Shown: positions 57,001-58,196, numbered from the stretch's first letter. The stretch: 64,000 nt of DNA from Metaphire vulgaris (GCA_018105865.1 CM030867.1:4467869-4531868); one strand, 5' to 3'. Notes: generated by a model from the letters alone, not told the origin. Made by a program: numbers and translations.

Positions 57001-58196
57001 CCTGTTCCACTTGATCCTCCATTCCCTCTCTCATTCTGTCTGTGTATTTTAATCGAGATGTCGATCCGGTATAAGTCGACTCTAGATTTTGGGTATTTGA
57101 AGGTGTCTAAAGTCATTGGGAATAAGTCGAAGTGACGTCATCGCGCGAACCCTCTTGAGGTGATAGTGAGAGTCGGAACAATCTTTTGCCCATTGTTTTG
57201 ATTGAAAAACTGTGTTTTAGCTTTGAACTATCTGAACGATTTTCACATTCTCAGATTGATTCCTGACGATTAAGAAAATGTTAAACCTGCTATTTGCTCA
57301 TTCTTGACAATATAAAAATCTTAATTACGGTAATCTTGAATTTTTATATTTATTGCAATATTTAATTAATATTTATGTGGCGCCTATAAAACCATTCTTA
57401 AAAGCGCTGGTCAACTTTTATTTAGATGTCGTGGCGCATGTGCCTCGAGTATAAGTTTATCCTTGTGAATTGGCCTTCTCTCATTCTGTCTTTATCACGA
57501 ATATATACGGTATTTTAATCTTTGTTTTCTTCTTGATCTTTTGCCCTCCATCATACCTGTCACCTTGACCTTGACTTATGTTAATTAAATTTTGCAATTG
57601 GAAATCAGCAGCATGTTTTTTTCAGGGTTTCAAACTCTGAATAAAGCAGGTCTTTTGTTGTGGCAGCTTTAGATGTTGTTGTTATTCCCTCTTGCAGGGT
57701 TTTACTCAAAATTTATATGTTGTCTGTTATTATGTTTTACTAGAGATGTCATGTCTCATAGATGCCTTGAATGATAAGAATGTTAATCTAAAGCCAGACT
57801 GTAGGAAAGCTCTGCAAGATCGTGTTGCTCTGTGGAACAAGGCTGTGCAGGTTAATGAAGTTTTCTCTGTCTCACTTTGTTTTGTGTTTGAGTAATATTT
57901 CTTGGATTGATATTCTGATTGCCATCAGTGAATGTTTGGAACTTAAAAGTCTTAGACAAATAATCTGATTTATTTTGCTTCCTACTGTCATGATAGTAGA
58001 CCCTACTCTTGTTTCTTAAAATTAACAGGTCGCACCACCAGAAAGTATTGCTGAAATGGTTGACCACGTGTCTTCATCACCTGCGAGAAATTATCTGTTG
58101 ACTGTCATCTTTGCAATAATAGGCGTAATCTTTGTTGGAGGCCTTTTCTGTGGACGTGTCACCAAACGTATGGCACGTCAGGTAAAGGACAGATAG
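10774..58196 (+). CDS. GLG1: Golgi apparatus protein 1 (GLG1/ESL-1), 25 coding exons
   Basis: Joining 25 exons gives 3429 coding bases (1142 residues plus stop), close to vertebrate GLG1 (about 1180). Every intron is GT-AG and every junction keeps frame. Order: signal peptide (about residues 1-32), a short variable segment, then Cys-rich GLG1 repeats to about residue 1075 with the family pattern of spaced Cys ('C-x-x-D-I/L...C', 'C-L'), then a transmembrane helix (about 1108-1130) and a basic tail ending K-D-R. Candidate N-glycosylation sites include N-V-T (exon 4), N-A-T (6), N-L-T (10), N-D-T (15) and N-I-T (16). Known for the family: a medial-Golgi type I sialoglycoprotein that binds FGFs, E-selectin and TGF-beta precursors. 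The introns, up to about 7 kb, hold nearly all the repeats listed here. Alternative splicing cannot be judged from sequence. Confidence 0.95.
11331..12395. mobile_element. TTAA-flanked element with a ~370-bp internal duplication
   Basis: The ends ttaacccgttgc and gcaacgggttaa are perfect inverted repeats including TTAA, the target of piggyBac-type transposons. Inside, 11440-11800 and 11812-12110 are diverged tandem copies: both carry tagcatttttattgctcttt followed by cgaaccatgcgtgccaaaaa. No transposase is encoded, so it is non-autonomous. It lies within the hAT element at 11064-14892. Confidence 0.7.
12400..12610 (-). pseudogene. BED zinc-finger relic of a hAT transposase
   Basis: One minus-strand frame reads S-S-V-I-W-D-F-F, then a spacer with a single remaining Cys, then N-P-T-N-L-K-N-H-L-K and H-H-A-K-E-Y. 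This is the order of the DNA-binding BED finger at the N-terminus of many hAT transposases. The rest of the transposase is absent, presumably lost or replaced by the LINE insertion beside it. Confidence 0.6.
12640..14315 (+). pseudogene. RTE-type LINE with broken reverse transcriptase
   Basis: Plus-strand frames encode most of a reverse transcriptase: the N-terminal K-A-A-G-I-D-D-V-P block and F-I-P-I-P-K-K-G-D (12689-13075), F-I-D-Y-T-K-A-F-D, G-V-R-Q-G-C-I-L-S-P and Y-A-D-D (13211-13645), then C-E-S-W-T-I-K-K and G-R-P-N-R-R-W (13770-14306). Stops at about 13075 and 13772 plus frame changes make it inactive. It ends in (gat)n (14303-14322), as RTE-clade elements often do. No endonuclease domain is seen, so it is 5'-truncated. 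Confidence 0.85.
14893..15171. other. GLG1 intron 1, unique-looking segment
   Basis: Begins with the second gtccccgt duplication followed by aagctc, so gtcccc|gtaagc is probably the ancestral exon 1 donor. Otherwise no feature is recognised. Confidence 0.55.
15180..15482. mobile_element. Palindromic 15-bp-motif element A, TSD atttgaag
   Basis: Left arm units: cgacatttgtacgcc, cgacatttgcgtgat, cggcatttgcgtga. The right arm holds inverted units (caaatgtcggcact, caaatgtcggtcat). The terminus ggtacaccgacatttg aligns with the reverse complement of the other end, agtgacctgtcatttg. The exact 8-bp duplication atttgaag flanks it at 15172-15179 and 15483-15490. No coding capacity. Confidence 0.8.
15535..15612 (-). 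mobile_element. tRNA-derived SINE head
   Basis: On the minus strand, tggtagagtggg resembles a tRNA A box and ggttcaagtcc is a perfect B box about 40 bases on. The sequence does not fold as a clean tRNA cloverleaf that I can recognise, so it is called SINE rather than tRNA. Confidence 0.5.
15613..15945 (-). mobile_element. tRNA-derived SINE, second unit
   Basis: Minus strand: ttagcagagtggc (A-box-like) and ggttcgattca (B-box-like) at about 15860-15940, followed by an unrelated body that reads into the SINE head at 15535-15612. The two may form a dimeric element or two adjacent insertions. Confidence 0.45.
15946..17004. other. GLG1 intron 1, no gene recognised
   Basis: AT-rich sequence with no long frame that looks coding. 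A segment at 16250-16820 has the look of an old repeat but shows no ends. Confidence 0.35.
17005..17165 (+). mobile_element. tRNA-derived SINE copy
   Basis: tttggtagagcatcag (A-box region) and gggtttgattat (B-box-like) are followed by gcactcacatg and gcaaagcactttaagtggat. The antisense copy at 41080-41236 shares all these blocks, which establishes a family. Confidence 0.65.
17361..17594. mobile_element. 234-bp TA-flanked MITE just upstream of exon 2
   Basis: The first and last 28 bases are perfect inverted repeats beginning cagctgtgtgaaaaagtcct, flanked by TA on both sides, as for Tc1/mariner-type elements. It ends 35 bases before exon 2, so the branch point of intron 1 is probably at its edge or inside it. 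Confidence 0.85.
17630..17662 (+). CDS. GLG1: GLG1 exon 2 (residues 97-107)
   Basis: A 33-base microexon, tttgcag|aaagg...cagcat|gtgagt, phase 0 at both ends. It supplies the D-E-C-Q-H segment, whose Cys aligns with the conserved 'D-C-N-H' of vertebrate GLG1. Confidence 0.85.
18201..18311. mobile_element. 111-bp TTAA-flanked MITE
   Basis: ttaacccctttaccag and ctggtaaaggggttaa are perfect 16-bp inverted repeats that include TTAA, consistent with a piggyBac-type non-autonomous element. A related, poorer copy is at 24308-24386. Confidence 0.75.
18312..18724. other. GLG1 intron 2, little recognised
   Basis: Contains a (taag)n stretch at 18664-18690, which resembles the tail of a truncated antisense LINE, and nothing else that can be supported. 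Confidence 0.35.
18725..21530 (-). pseudogene. CR1/L2-type LINE with broken reverse transcriptase
   Basis: Read on the minus strand from 20986: D-A-D-C-R-L-A-R, a long N-terminal RT part (20294-20986), 'A-Y-R-Q-G-H-S-T-E-T-A' and 'D-L-S-S-A-F-E' (19995-20219), 'G-V-P-Q-G-S-V-L-G-P' and Y-A-D-D (19713-19982), then 'L-H-W-L-P-V-R-E-R' and 'R-G-N-P-E-L-W-N-S-L-P' (18832-19281). Stops and frame shifts interrupt it. The 3' end carries tatagtgcaataagcatggc and an (aat)n tail at 18740-18755. Element D (20932-21491) is inserted near its 5' part. The 5' limit is uncertain. Confidence 0.85.
20932..21491. mobile_element. Palindromic 15-bp-motif element D, TSD gtagaagg
   Basis: Left arm: gacaactgggtacc, gccgattgggccctg, gacaactgggcccg, gcatttgggtaacgg, gacatttgggtactg. 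The right arm at 21410-21491 holds the inverted versions, and both ends share gacaactgggtaccgcc. The exact duplication gtagaagg is at 20924-20931 and 21492-21499, inside LINE sequence. The centre contains a diverged direct repeat (gtcatcggctacaaattgag at about 21099 and 21261). Confidence 0.85.
21580..21960 (+). pseudogene. RTE-type LINE fragment
   Basis: A plus-strand frame encodes K-T-K-L-Q-N, F-I-Y-L-G-S and S-V-L-L-Y-A-V-E-T-W, the C-terminal part of an RTE-type reverse transcriptase. It is truncated at both ends and lies 65 bases before GLG1 exon 3. Confidence 0.75.
22026..22112 (+). CDS. GLG1: GLG1 exon 3 (residues 108-136)
   Basis: Acceptor atttcag|agtatg, donor caaaag|gtgatt, phase 0 at both ends. 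Encodes a segment beginning S-M-W-I-V-K and containing L-C-Q-M-D, equivalent to vertebrate 'L-L-W-N-Y-K...V-C-K-S'. Confidence 0.9.
22113..22747. other. GLG1 intron 3, first part
   Basis: 22326-22420 looks like an antisense LINE tail (atatagtgctggcaaagacc). The rest is unassigned AT-rich sequence. Confidence 0.4.
22748..23290 (-). mobile_element. RTE-type LINE 3' fragment, copy 1 of 3
   Basis: Antisense 3' end of a LINE whose better-preserved copy is at 28833-29330; shares tccagctgtgtccagctat, ctttagatcttcttccctct and the 'N-T-C-V-I-P-I-L-I-H-G-C-E-S' coding block (23055-23291). Frameshifted. Confidence 0.75.
23291..24056. other. GLG1 intron 3, last part
   Basis: No gene or delimited repeat recognised; unassigned AT-rich intron sequence ends in the exon 4 acceptor. 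Confidence 0.35.
24057..24275 (+). CDS. GLG1: GLG1 exon 4 (residues 137-209)
   Basis: tgtcag|attgaa...gataag|gtgagt, phase 0. Encodes I-E-E-C-R-N..., P-C-L-I-D-H-L-E-N-V-T-D, then I-V-F-S-D-Y-R-L-V-Y, closely matching the vertebrate block with I-F-S-D-Y-R-L. N-V-T is a possible N-glycosylation site. Confidence 0.95.
24308..24386. repeat. Degenerate TTAA element remnant
   Basis: ttaaccccttaaccagcc and ctggttaagtcattaa are imperfect inverted repeats with TTAA at each side, similar to the element at 18201-18311. It begins 32 bases after exon 4. Confidence 0.5.
24717..25184. mobile_element. 468-bp hAT MITE, TSD ccatagat
   Basis: caggggttcccaacc and ggttgggaaccgctc are inverted repeats, flanked exactly by ccatagat (24709-24716 and 25185-25192). 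Short internal blocks (gtacccc) recur near both ends. No coding capacity. Confidence 0.92.
25384..25632 (+). CDS. GLG1: GLG1 exon 5 (residues 210-292)
   Basis: tttgcag|aagagt...aaaaag|gtaact, phase 0. Contains I-S-C-L-A, R-V-A-E-L-Q-S-N-D-Y-H, D-D-R-E-K-F-C and Y-R-C-L-T, all near-identical to vertebrate GLG1 repeat 3. Confidence 0.96.
25633..26279. other. GLG1 intron 5, first part
   Basis: 25735-26260 has weakly repeated ggtac-type words around 25745-25835 (gggtagacattttt, ggtaccaaatccgagtattt) that faintly recall the 15-bp-motif elements, but no phased array or duplication can be shown. Confidence 0.3.
26280..27390 (-). mobile_element. Mosaic of antisense LINE fragments
   Basis: 26280-26910 looks like degraded antisense RTE-type reverse transcriptase (weak). 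26930-26990 matches 630-690, part of the LINE at 345-1590 (aacccgtcaggactctgata). The block ctattgcctgactatcagca occurs twice (26839 and 26998). 27000-27390 has two open minus frames without clear motifs. No boundaries are visible. Confidence 0.45.
27391..27857. other. GLG1 intron 5, last part
   Basis: AT-rich, no feature recognised. Confidence 0.35.
27858..28053 (+). CDS. GLG1: GLG1 exon 6 (residues 293-358, last codon split)
   Basis: gcttcag|tgtcgt...agattg|gtaatt; phase 0 in, phase 1 out. Encodes C-R-E-K-L-T-V-R-Q-Q and E-A-R-L-S-V-I-L-L-C-L-E-N-A, matching vertebrate 'C-R-E-A-L...E-A-R-L-S'. Confidence 0.94.
28054..28516. other. GLG1 intron 6
   Basis: Short intron with a purine-rich low-complexity stretch at 28290-28380 (ggtggtcgtggttgtggtgg). 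No element delimited. Confidence 0.4.
28517..28761 (+). CDS. GLG1: GLG1 exon 7 (residues 358-439)
   Basis: cttctag|gtcatc...agctct|gtatgt; phase 1 in, 0 out. The split codon gives Gly. Encodes L-D-P-E-C-V, L-M-E-D-F-R-L-T-P-E-I-V and R-T-I-H-C-L-M, as in vertebrate GLG1. Confidence 0.95.
28833..29330 (-). mobile_element. RTE-type LINE 3' fragment, copy 2 of 3
   Basis: The best-preserved copy: a 154-codon minus-strand frame (28838-29302) with C-E-S-W-T-I-K-K, W-L-R-R-I-L-K-I-G-Y and G-R-P-K-R-R-W, the C-terminal part of an RTE-type polyprotein. It inserts 70 bases after exon 7. All three copies are antisense to GLG1. Confidence 0.82.
29448..29985. mobile_element. 538-bp hAT MITE, ends CAGTGATGGGCAA
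   Basis: cagtgatgggcaa and ttgcccatcactg are perfect inverted repeats, flanked by actattag (29440-29447) and actatttg (29986-29993), 7 of 8 matching. The subterminal regions are dense in tagttaactaaa-type repeats, like those of the 3.8-kb hAT element at 11064. Confidence 0.9.
30085..30206 (+). CDS. GLG1: GLG1 exon 8 (residues 440-480, last codon split)
   Basis: ttttacag|ttagga...aaggaaa|gtgagt; phase 0 in, 2 out. Encodes L-I-K-E-V-D and I-D-V-D-P-V-L-Q-E-A-C, matching the conserved 'D-R-A-L-N-E-A-C' block. Confidence 0.93.
30669..31635. mobile_element. TA-flanked element with CCGTATTTTTGCGCATATAA ends
   Basis: The left end ccgtatttttgcgcatataa and the right end ttatatgtgcgaaaatacgg are inverted repeats between TA dinucleotides. 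gcgtcttata recurs inside both arms. The interior has three diverged direct repeats starting with caattcaag (about 30860, 31170, 31378), each with a ctctctctgt-rich stretch and a 'ggcag' word. A short LINE/SINE tail (31000-31070) has inserted. Non-coding; Tc1/mariner-like by duplication length. Confidence 0.75.
31800..31904 (+). CDS. GLG1: GLG1 exon 9 (residues 480-515)
   Basis: tttttcag|agttat...gattttga|gtgagt; phase 2 in and out. Encodes V-I-D-C-L-M-N, T-E-E-C-R-D-R-L and Y-F-V-S-R-D-F, matching the vertebrate 'Q-Y-F-I-S-R-D-W' block. Confidence 0.94.
31905..32309. other. GLG1 intron 9
   Basis: Short intron; nothing recognised. Confidence 0.4.
32310..32445 (+). CDS. GLG1: GLG1 exon 10 (residues 515-560)
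   Basis: attgtag|actttc...aaaagga|gtatgt; phase 2 in, 0 out. Encodes L-S-P-R-F-Y-Q-T-C-R-N and L-L-L-C-L-Y-R-N, aligned with 'L-D-P-V-L-Y-R-K-C...S-C-L-Y-R-H'. It is shorter than the vertebrate equivalent between the two Cys blocks. Confidence 0.9.
32582..32719 (+). CDS. GLG1: GLG1 exon 11 (residues 561-606)
   Basis: tctttag|attgct...aatgaa|gtgagt, phase 0. Encodes A-C-S-D-A-V, V-D-L-D-P-A-I-E-T-N-C and H-C-S-E-K-T, equivalent to vertebrate 'L-D-P-A-L-Q-D-K-C...W-C-S-E-K-T'. Confidence 0.94.
32945..33541 (+). pseudogene. hAT transposase C-terminal relic with right transposon end
   Basis: Plus-strand frames encode Q-F-I-D-F-I-N and then, after a frame change, L-L-L-M-F-P-D-T-Y-L-C-E-Q-G-F-S, the C-terminal dimerisation block of ZBED-type hAT transposases, followed by L-Q-L-A-L-S. 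The segment ends at 33541 with ggttgagaacctctg, a typical hAT terminus. A left end is not clear (cagaggtaattccc at 32932 is a weak candidate), and the flanks show no 8-bp duplication. Confidence 0.75.
33641..33790 (+). CDS. GLG1: GLG1 exon 12 (residues 607-656)
   Basis: taaacag|gagatg...tgcaag|gtctgt, phase 0. Encodes E-M-D-C-L-E-E-N-F and F-M-K-A-C-E-P-I-L, matching 'E-L-E-C-L-Q-D-H-L' and 'L-M-R-A-C-E-P-I-I' in vertebrates. The perfect join with exon 11 leaves no room for an exon in the hAT relic between them. Confidence 0.95.
34057..34557. mobile_element. Palindromic 15-bp-motif element B, TSD gaagattc
   Basis: Left arm: ggactattgaccaca, then ggacgattgaccata twice, ggacgattgaccact and variants with ggacttttgaccact. 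The right arm is the inverted copy down to ggtcaatagtcctagaacc. Both arms also share cgtgagtatcaggcttagca and a tgcatgca tract, around a centre with an (AT)n run. The exact duplication gaagattc is at 34049-34056 and 34558-34565. The arms are about 190 bases and highly similar, so it should form a long hairpin. Confidence 0.88.
34558..34984. other. GLG1 intron 12, unassigned
   Basis: No gene or delimited repeat recognised. Confidence 0.35.
34985..35755 (+). pseudogene. CR1/L2-type LINE 3' fragment
   Basis: A plus-strand frame (35030-35506 and onward after one stop) encodes L-G-I-L-L-D-E-H, I-D-Y-C-N-S-L-L, L-H-W-L-P-V-R-S-R and later G-P-K-L-W-T-T-L-P-P, the last third of a reverse transcriptase. 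It ends in aataaactatcatcatca, a LINE 3' tail. 5'-truncated. Confidence 0.82.
35990..36980 (-). pseudogene. CR1/L2-type LINE fragment with a 283-codon frame
   Basis: The minus-strand frame 36926-36075 encodes L-A-L-N-P-D-K-T-E, L-D-Y-S-N-S-V-L, L-H-W-L-R-V-P-E-R and R-G-N-P-R-L-W-N-T-L-P. The 3' tail is an (att)n run at 35992-36010. It is related to the LINE at 18725-21530 (shared 'R-P-P-E/T-G-E...A-S-N-R-L-A-L-N'). The 5' end is cut just upstream of the Y-A-D-D position, at about 36980. Confidence 0.85.
37126..38403. mobile_element. 1.28-kb hAT element, TSD tgttaacc
   Basis: caggggtgtcaagac and ttttgacacccctg are inverted repeats; cgggccaaat and ggcccgcgggcc words lie inside the ends. The exact 8-bp duplication tgttaacc is at 37118-37125 and 38404-38411. 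The interior has a tandem duplication of about 180 bp (37670-37845 and 37850-38030), each with aaaatgt(a/g)gttttaattcg. No transposase. Confidence 0.92.
38559..38833. repeat. GC-rich minisatellite, left part
   Basis: Degenerate tandem units containing gctgcgcccccagtgaggcc and cctacggactaccatggggc variants repeat several times. The array resumes at 40356-40440 on the far side of a hAT insertion, so it was once continuous. Confidence 0.7.
38970..40130 (-). mobile_element. LINE 3' fragment with (agt)n tail, split by a MITE
   Basis: Minus-strand: L-H-W-L-P-V-K-Q-R-I-E-F-K (near 39422-39520) marks a CR1/L2-type reverse transcriptase C-terminus. The 3' tail is the (agt)n/(agc)n run at 38970-39030. 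The part upstream continues after the MITE (39821 to about 40080). The limit at 40130 is approximate. Confidence 0.65.
39523..39812. mobile_element. 290-bp hAT MITE, TSD ctcatatt
   Basis: cagtggtgtagcgagg and cctcgctacgccactg are inverted repeats, flanked exactly by ctcatatt (39515-39522, 39813-39820). Inside is a ~43-bp tandem repeat in three to four copies (gtctctgacaagcaaaaa, then gttatcaactctccaaaa). Confidence 0.92.
40644..40763 (+). CDS. GLG1: GLG1 exon 13 (residues 657-696)
   Basis: tgttcag|gaagct...cagctg|gtatgc, phase 0. Encodes G-D-S-L-I-N-C-L-I and A-K-C-R-A-G-I-E-H-H-Q-L, aligned with vertebrate 'G-D-L-M-E-C-L-I...E-K-C-A-I-G-V-T-H-F-Q-L'. Confidence 0.94.
40885..41050 (+). mobile_element. 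Truncated LINE 3' end
   Basis: gttcctgagagagctaaaga and cgcgcctttttagtttagg encode the usual last residues (F-L-R-E-L-K-T-R-L-F) of CR1/L2-type polyproteins, followed by a 3' UTR with tagtgcacggcactatagaa and an (aaat)n tail. Confidence 0.6.
41080..41236 (-). mobile_element. tRNA-derived SINE copy
   Basis: On the minus strand ggctcagttggtagagcacc (A box) and gggtctattctc (B-box-like), then gcactcacatgcacaa and tctgcaaagcactttagggt. It shares these blocks with 17005-17165. Confidence 0.7.
41237..41781. other. GLG1 intron 13, last part
   Basis: 41280-41345 (gtgttatatgcgtgggcgca, tatgcatgaaagtatggta) resembles a decayed end of the element type at 30669-31635. The rest is unassigned. Confidence 0.4.
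41782..41870 (+). CDS. GLG1: GLG1 exon 14 (residues 697-726, last codon split)
   Basis: tttatag|attact...aaccaa|gtaagt; phase 0 in, 2 out. Encodes L-K-D-F-S-L-S-H-D-F and A-C-K-D-E-V-Q-E-H-C, matching 'M-K-D-F-R-F-S-Y-K-F...A-C-K-E-D-V-L-K-L-C'. Confidence 0.94.
42110..42600 (-). mobile_element. Antisense LINE 3' fragment
   Basis: catcctcattgctgatggcc, ttgatgacagttctcaatgc and gtccattccacaacatcatc are typical of antisense RTE-type C-termini (D-x-x-E-W-x-G-x-S). The frame is broken throughout. It ends about 80 bases before exon 15. Confidence 0.55.
42679..42793 (+). CDS. GLG1: GLG1 exon 15 (residues 726-764)
   Basis: gtaacag|atatga...cagcgg|gtaaat; phase 2 in, 0 out. Encodes V-V-S-C-L-S-G-I-V-R-N-D-T-L and S-V-E-C-K-R-Q-L-K, near-identical to vertebrate 'V-I-C-L-S-T-T-V-R-N-D-T-L...S-L-K-C-R-R-Q-L'. 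Confidence 0.96.
42986..44590 (-). pseudogene. CR1/L2-type LINE with a 339-codon RT frame
   Basis: The minus-strand frame 44511-43492 is an almost intact reverse transcriptase core: R-P-I-S-N-L-S-type block (here R-L-I-S-N-L-S), Y-H-S-T-E-T-A-V-L, D-L-T-A-A-F-D-T-V, G-V-P-Q-G-S-V-L-G-P and Y-A-D-D. After a frame change it continues to W-N-S-L-P-A-D-I (43048-43404). The 3' tail is (gtaa)n at 42987-43004. It is the most complete RT in the window but lacks an endonuclease. Confidence 0.9.
44812..44904 (+). CDS. GLG1: GLG1 exon 16 (residues 765-795)
   Basis: gttgcag|agtgaa...tctgca|gtaatt, phase 0. Encodes I-K-F-D-P-E-L-Q-E-K-C and L-R-E-H-C-N-N-I-T, matching 'I-R-L-E-P-D-L-Y-E-A-C'. The donor was chosen because joining here to exon 17 restores the A-Q-I-x-C-L motif. 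Confidence 0.88.
45133..45204 (+). CDS. GLG1: GLG1 exon 17 (residues 796-819)
   Basis: gtgtag|caaatt...cgagag|gtaata, phase 0. Encodes Q-I-M-C-L-R-K-F and E-V-E-C-R-R-F-V-F-K. The acceptor has a poor pyrimidine tract; the upstream alternative tgccag|atgtta puts a stop in frame after about 20 codons and was rejected. Confidence 0.82.
45300..45610. repeat. Local tandem repeats with gcaacgtacgcttcgtcaaa and ccaatcagaacgc
   Basis: gctgcaacgtacgcttcgtc followed by aaacgcttcg(t/c)gtggccg occurs twice (45354, 45422). caatcagaacgct occurs four times in the next 150 bases with 'gaaggtaac' between. This is a small higher-order tandem array in intron 17. Confidence 0.75.
45865..45930 (+). CDS. GLG1: GLG1 exon 18 (residues 820-841)
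   Basis: ttattag|cgtcaa...attaaa|gtgagt, phase 0. Encodes I-D-P-T-T-D-F-A-L-M-T-K-C-K-R-M-I-K, aligned with 'M-D-P-E-L-D-Y-T-L-M-R-V-C-K-Q-M-I-K'. Short but unambiguous. Confidence 0.92.
46257..46901. mobile_element. Palindromic 15-bp-motif element C, TSD aaattctt
   Basis: Left arm: ggtgactggaagattct, ggacggaagattcg, ggaccgaagattcg, gtaccggaaaattcg. The right arm (46790-46901) is the inverted array ending ggtaccgaatgttccgggaacc. The exact duplication aaattctt lies at 46249-46256 and 46902-46909. The centre (46360-46780) is GC-rich unrelated sequence with no coding frame. Confidence 0.87.
46910..47198. other. GLG1 intron 18, unassigned
   Basis: Short AT-rich segment between two transposon insertions; nothing recognised. 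Confidence 0.35.
47199..47428. mobile_element. 230-bp hAT MITE, ends CAATGTTCCCTTTAA
   Basis: caatgttccctttaa and ttagagggaacattg are inverted repeats, flanked by actgtttt (47191-47198) and actgtttc (47429-47436), 7 of 8. GC-rich core with gcgcgcctgcgcggccgcgc. Same family as 38834-40355. Confidence 0.88.
47611..47740 (+). CDS. GLG1: GLG1 exon 19 (residues 842-885, last codon split)
   Basis: tgaccag|agatac...gcattgg|gtaaca; phase 0 in, 1 out. Encodes R-Y-C-E-N, F-T-C-L-Q-K-H-K-N and I-I-Q-R-Q-R-I-R, matching 'R-F-C-P...Q-C-L-K-Q-N-K-N...I-T-K-R-Q-I-T'. Confidence 0.93.
47741..48076. other. GLG1 intron 19, first part
   Basis: Nothing recognised. Confidence 0.35.
48077..48590 (-). mobile_element. 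RTE-type LINE 3' fragment, copy 3 of 3
   Basis: Antisense; shares tccagctgtgtccagctat, tcctgccatgtgcagatctt and ctttagatcttctcccctct with copies at 22748-23290 and 28833-29330. No long frame remains. Confidence 0.78.
48591..49929. other. GLG1 intron 19, middle part
   Basis: 48799-48905 begins ttaacctctttaccggcaac and repeats ggcaaccccgaagat-type words three times, possibly an eroded TTAA element. A 123-codon plus-strand open frame at 48919-49290 matches nothing I know and lacks splice or repeat context, so it is not called a gene. Confidence 0.35.
49930..50000 (+). mobile_element. Very short LINE 3' tail
   Basis: tgccttacaaataaatttat followed by catcatcatt resembles the 3' end of the LINE at 34985-35755. 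Confidence 0.4.
50304..50449 (+). CDS. GLG1: GLG1 exon 20 (residues 885-933)
   Basis: ttgctag|atgttc...gaaaag|gtaaaa; phase 1 in, 0 out. The split codon gives Asp. Encodes V-R-L-N-P-N-L-L-K-Y-C, K-R-H-C and V-V-I-G-C-L-R-R-K-F, matching 'Y-R-L-N-P-M-L-R-K-A-C...V-I-S-C-L-K-L-R'. Confidence 0.95.
50450..51503. other. GLG1 intron 20
   Basis: No transposon end or gene recognised in about 1 kb. 50640-50870 is somewhat more GC-rich and could be an old repeat. Confidence 0.35.
51504..51605 (+). CDS. GLG1: GLG1 exon 21 (residues 934-967)
   Basis: acttcag|agttta...aaagag|gtggta, phase 0. Encodes L-S-E-L-C-R-D-H-V and I-K-E-S-A-L-D-Y-V-Q-D, matching 'L-S-S-D-C-E-D-Q-I...I-Q-E-S-A-L-D-Y-R-L-D'. The donor (gtggta) is weak. 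Confidence 0.92.
51645..52255. mobile_element. MITE with ATTGAATGGATGGGTGGAAT ends, split by a hAT MITE
   Basis: attgaatggatgggtggaat at 51648 and its inverted copy attccacccatccattcaat at 52234 flank three ~62-bp tandem units (each with ggaagtaaatgcagttaccc or a variant). The element is interrupted at 51787-52145. The target duplication is unclear. It starts about 43 bases after exon 21. Confidence 0.72.
51787..52145. mobile_element. 359-bp hAT MITE, TSD gtccggtg
   Basis: cagcggttctcaacc and ggttgagaaccgttg are inverted repeats; the exact duplication gtccggtg is at 51779-51786 and 52146-52153. gggtcgc words recur near both ends. The ends resemble those of the hAT relic ending at 33541. Confidence 0.95.
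52493..52719 (+). mobile_element. CR1-like LINE 3' end with (aat)n tail
   Basis: Matches the 3' region of the LINE at 18725-21530 in reverse complement: ctttggccatttttgccatg, cgctatagaaatc and a terminal (aat)n run (52690-52719). Residual coding sequence C-K-L-type 'L-S-N-L-K-T-H-L-F' precedes it. Confidence 0.75.
52752..52883 (+). CDS. GLG1: GLG1 exon 22 (residues 968-1011)
   Basis: cttttag|atacaa...tggcag|gttggc, phase 0. Encodes V-N-C-S-G-A, G-A-V-E-L-C-L-K-G-L and N-P-C-W-Q, matching 'G-Q-V-E-E-C-L-K-V-N-L...T-E-L-C-K-K'. It lies 32 bases after a LINE tail. Confidence 0.93.
52981..53656. mobile_element. Possible degraded hAT element
   Basis: tagcggtctgcaaacatttt on the left and cagggtttgtagatgactg on the right are imperfect inverted repeats, and ccaaat / gggccaacc words lie inside. 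The flanks (atattaga and gttttaga) match at 6 of 8. Weak but in keeping with its neighbours. Confidence 0.4.
53972..54092 (+). CDS. GLG1: GLG1 exon 23 (residues 1012-1052, last codon split)
   Basis: gtttcag|gaagtt...ggccgtc|gtaagt; phase 0 in, 1 out. Encodes D-I-H-V-D-P-I-L-Y-R-T-C and G-E-G-R, matching 'D-I-F-V-D-P-V-L-H-T-A-C...G-R-G-R'. Confidence 0.96.
54093..54780. other. GLG1 intron 23, first part
   Basis: 54490-54720 has an open plus-strand stretch of 71 codons of no recognised family; the segment 54440-55110 may be one decayed LINE. Confidence 0.35.
54781..55110 (-). mobile_element. Antisense LINE fragment (weak)
   Basis: agtctctgtcagccagtctt, caggtctcacagccatatag and cattgattcggtgcatggtc have the look of antisense RTE-type reverse transcriptase. 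No long frame survives. Confidence 0.45.
55375..56540 (-). pseudogene. LINE (Jockey/CR1-like) 3' half, split by a MITE
   Basis: Minus strand: Y-L-G-I-T-L-D-R-T-L-S-Y (56102-56467), then D-W-K-S-A-Q-A-I-N-Y (55888-56084), and after the MITE at 55632-55887 'L-N-R-F-R-T-A-Q-G-H...C-I-C-G-E' and 'V-D-S-C-P' (55395-55630), a zinc-knuckle-like C-terminus. The 3' tail is (att)n at 55376-55388. Truncated upstream of 56540. Confidence 0.85.
55632..55887. mobile_element. 256-bp hAT MITE nested in a LINE
   Basis: cagtagagtagtgtg and cacgctacgccactg are inverted repeats, flanked by cgtggcag (55624-55631) and catggcag (55888-55895), 7 of 8. Inner sequence (aagtgaaatgacgctactg) matches an end of the MITE at 3507-3737, so two related elements are fused or nested here. 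Confidence 0.82.
56560..56770 (-). mobile_element. RTE-type LINE 3' end
   Basis: A minus-strand frame ending with 'T-R-D-R-E-K-W-K-S-M-V-A-D-A-A' is the standard C-terminus of RTE-type polyproteins. Fragments of the same 3' sequence (tctctcattctgtctgtgta, tcttgatcttttgccctcca) recur at 57020-57055 and 57476-57570. Confidence 0.72.
56771..57743. other. GLG1 intron 23, last part
   Basis: Two partial repeats of the LINE end at 56560-56770 (57020-57055, 57476-57570) flank 57056-57475, which has ggtataagtcgac and atatacggtatttt words, like a decayed TA-flanked element. Boundaries cannot be fixed. Confidence 0.4.
57744..57850 (+). CDS. GLG1: GLG1 exon 24 (residues 1052-1087)
   Basis: ttactag|agatgt...gtgcag|gttaat; phase 1 in, 0 out. 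The split codon gives Gln, restoring R-Q-M-S-C-L. Encodes D-C-R-K-A-L-Q-D-R-V-A-L-W, matching 'E-C-K-K-R-L-N-D-R-I-E-M-W'. Confidence 0.96.
58029..58196 (+). CDS. GLG1: GLG1 exon 25, last (residues 1088-1142)
   Basis: ttaacag|gtcgca to the stop tag at 58194-58196. Begins V-A-P-P and includes S-S-P-A-R-N-Y-L-L, a hydrophobic helix of about 21 residues, then C-G-R-V-T-K-R and a K-D-R terminus. Vertebrate GLG1 has the same order (V-A-P-A, S-P-S-K-N-Y-I-L, C-G-R-I-T-K-R). Confidence 0.97.
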   Translation, partial: VAPPESIAEMVDHVSSSPARNYLLTVIFAIIGVIFVGGLFCGRVTKRMARQVKDR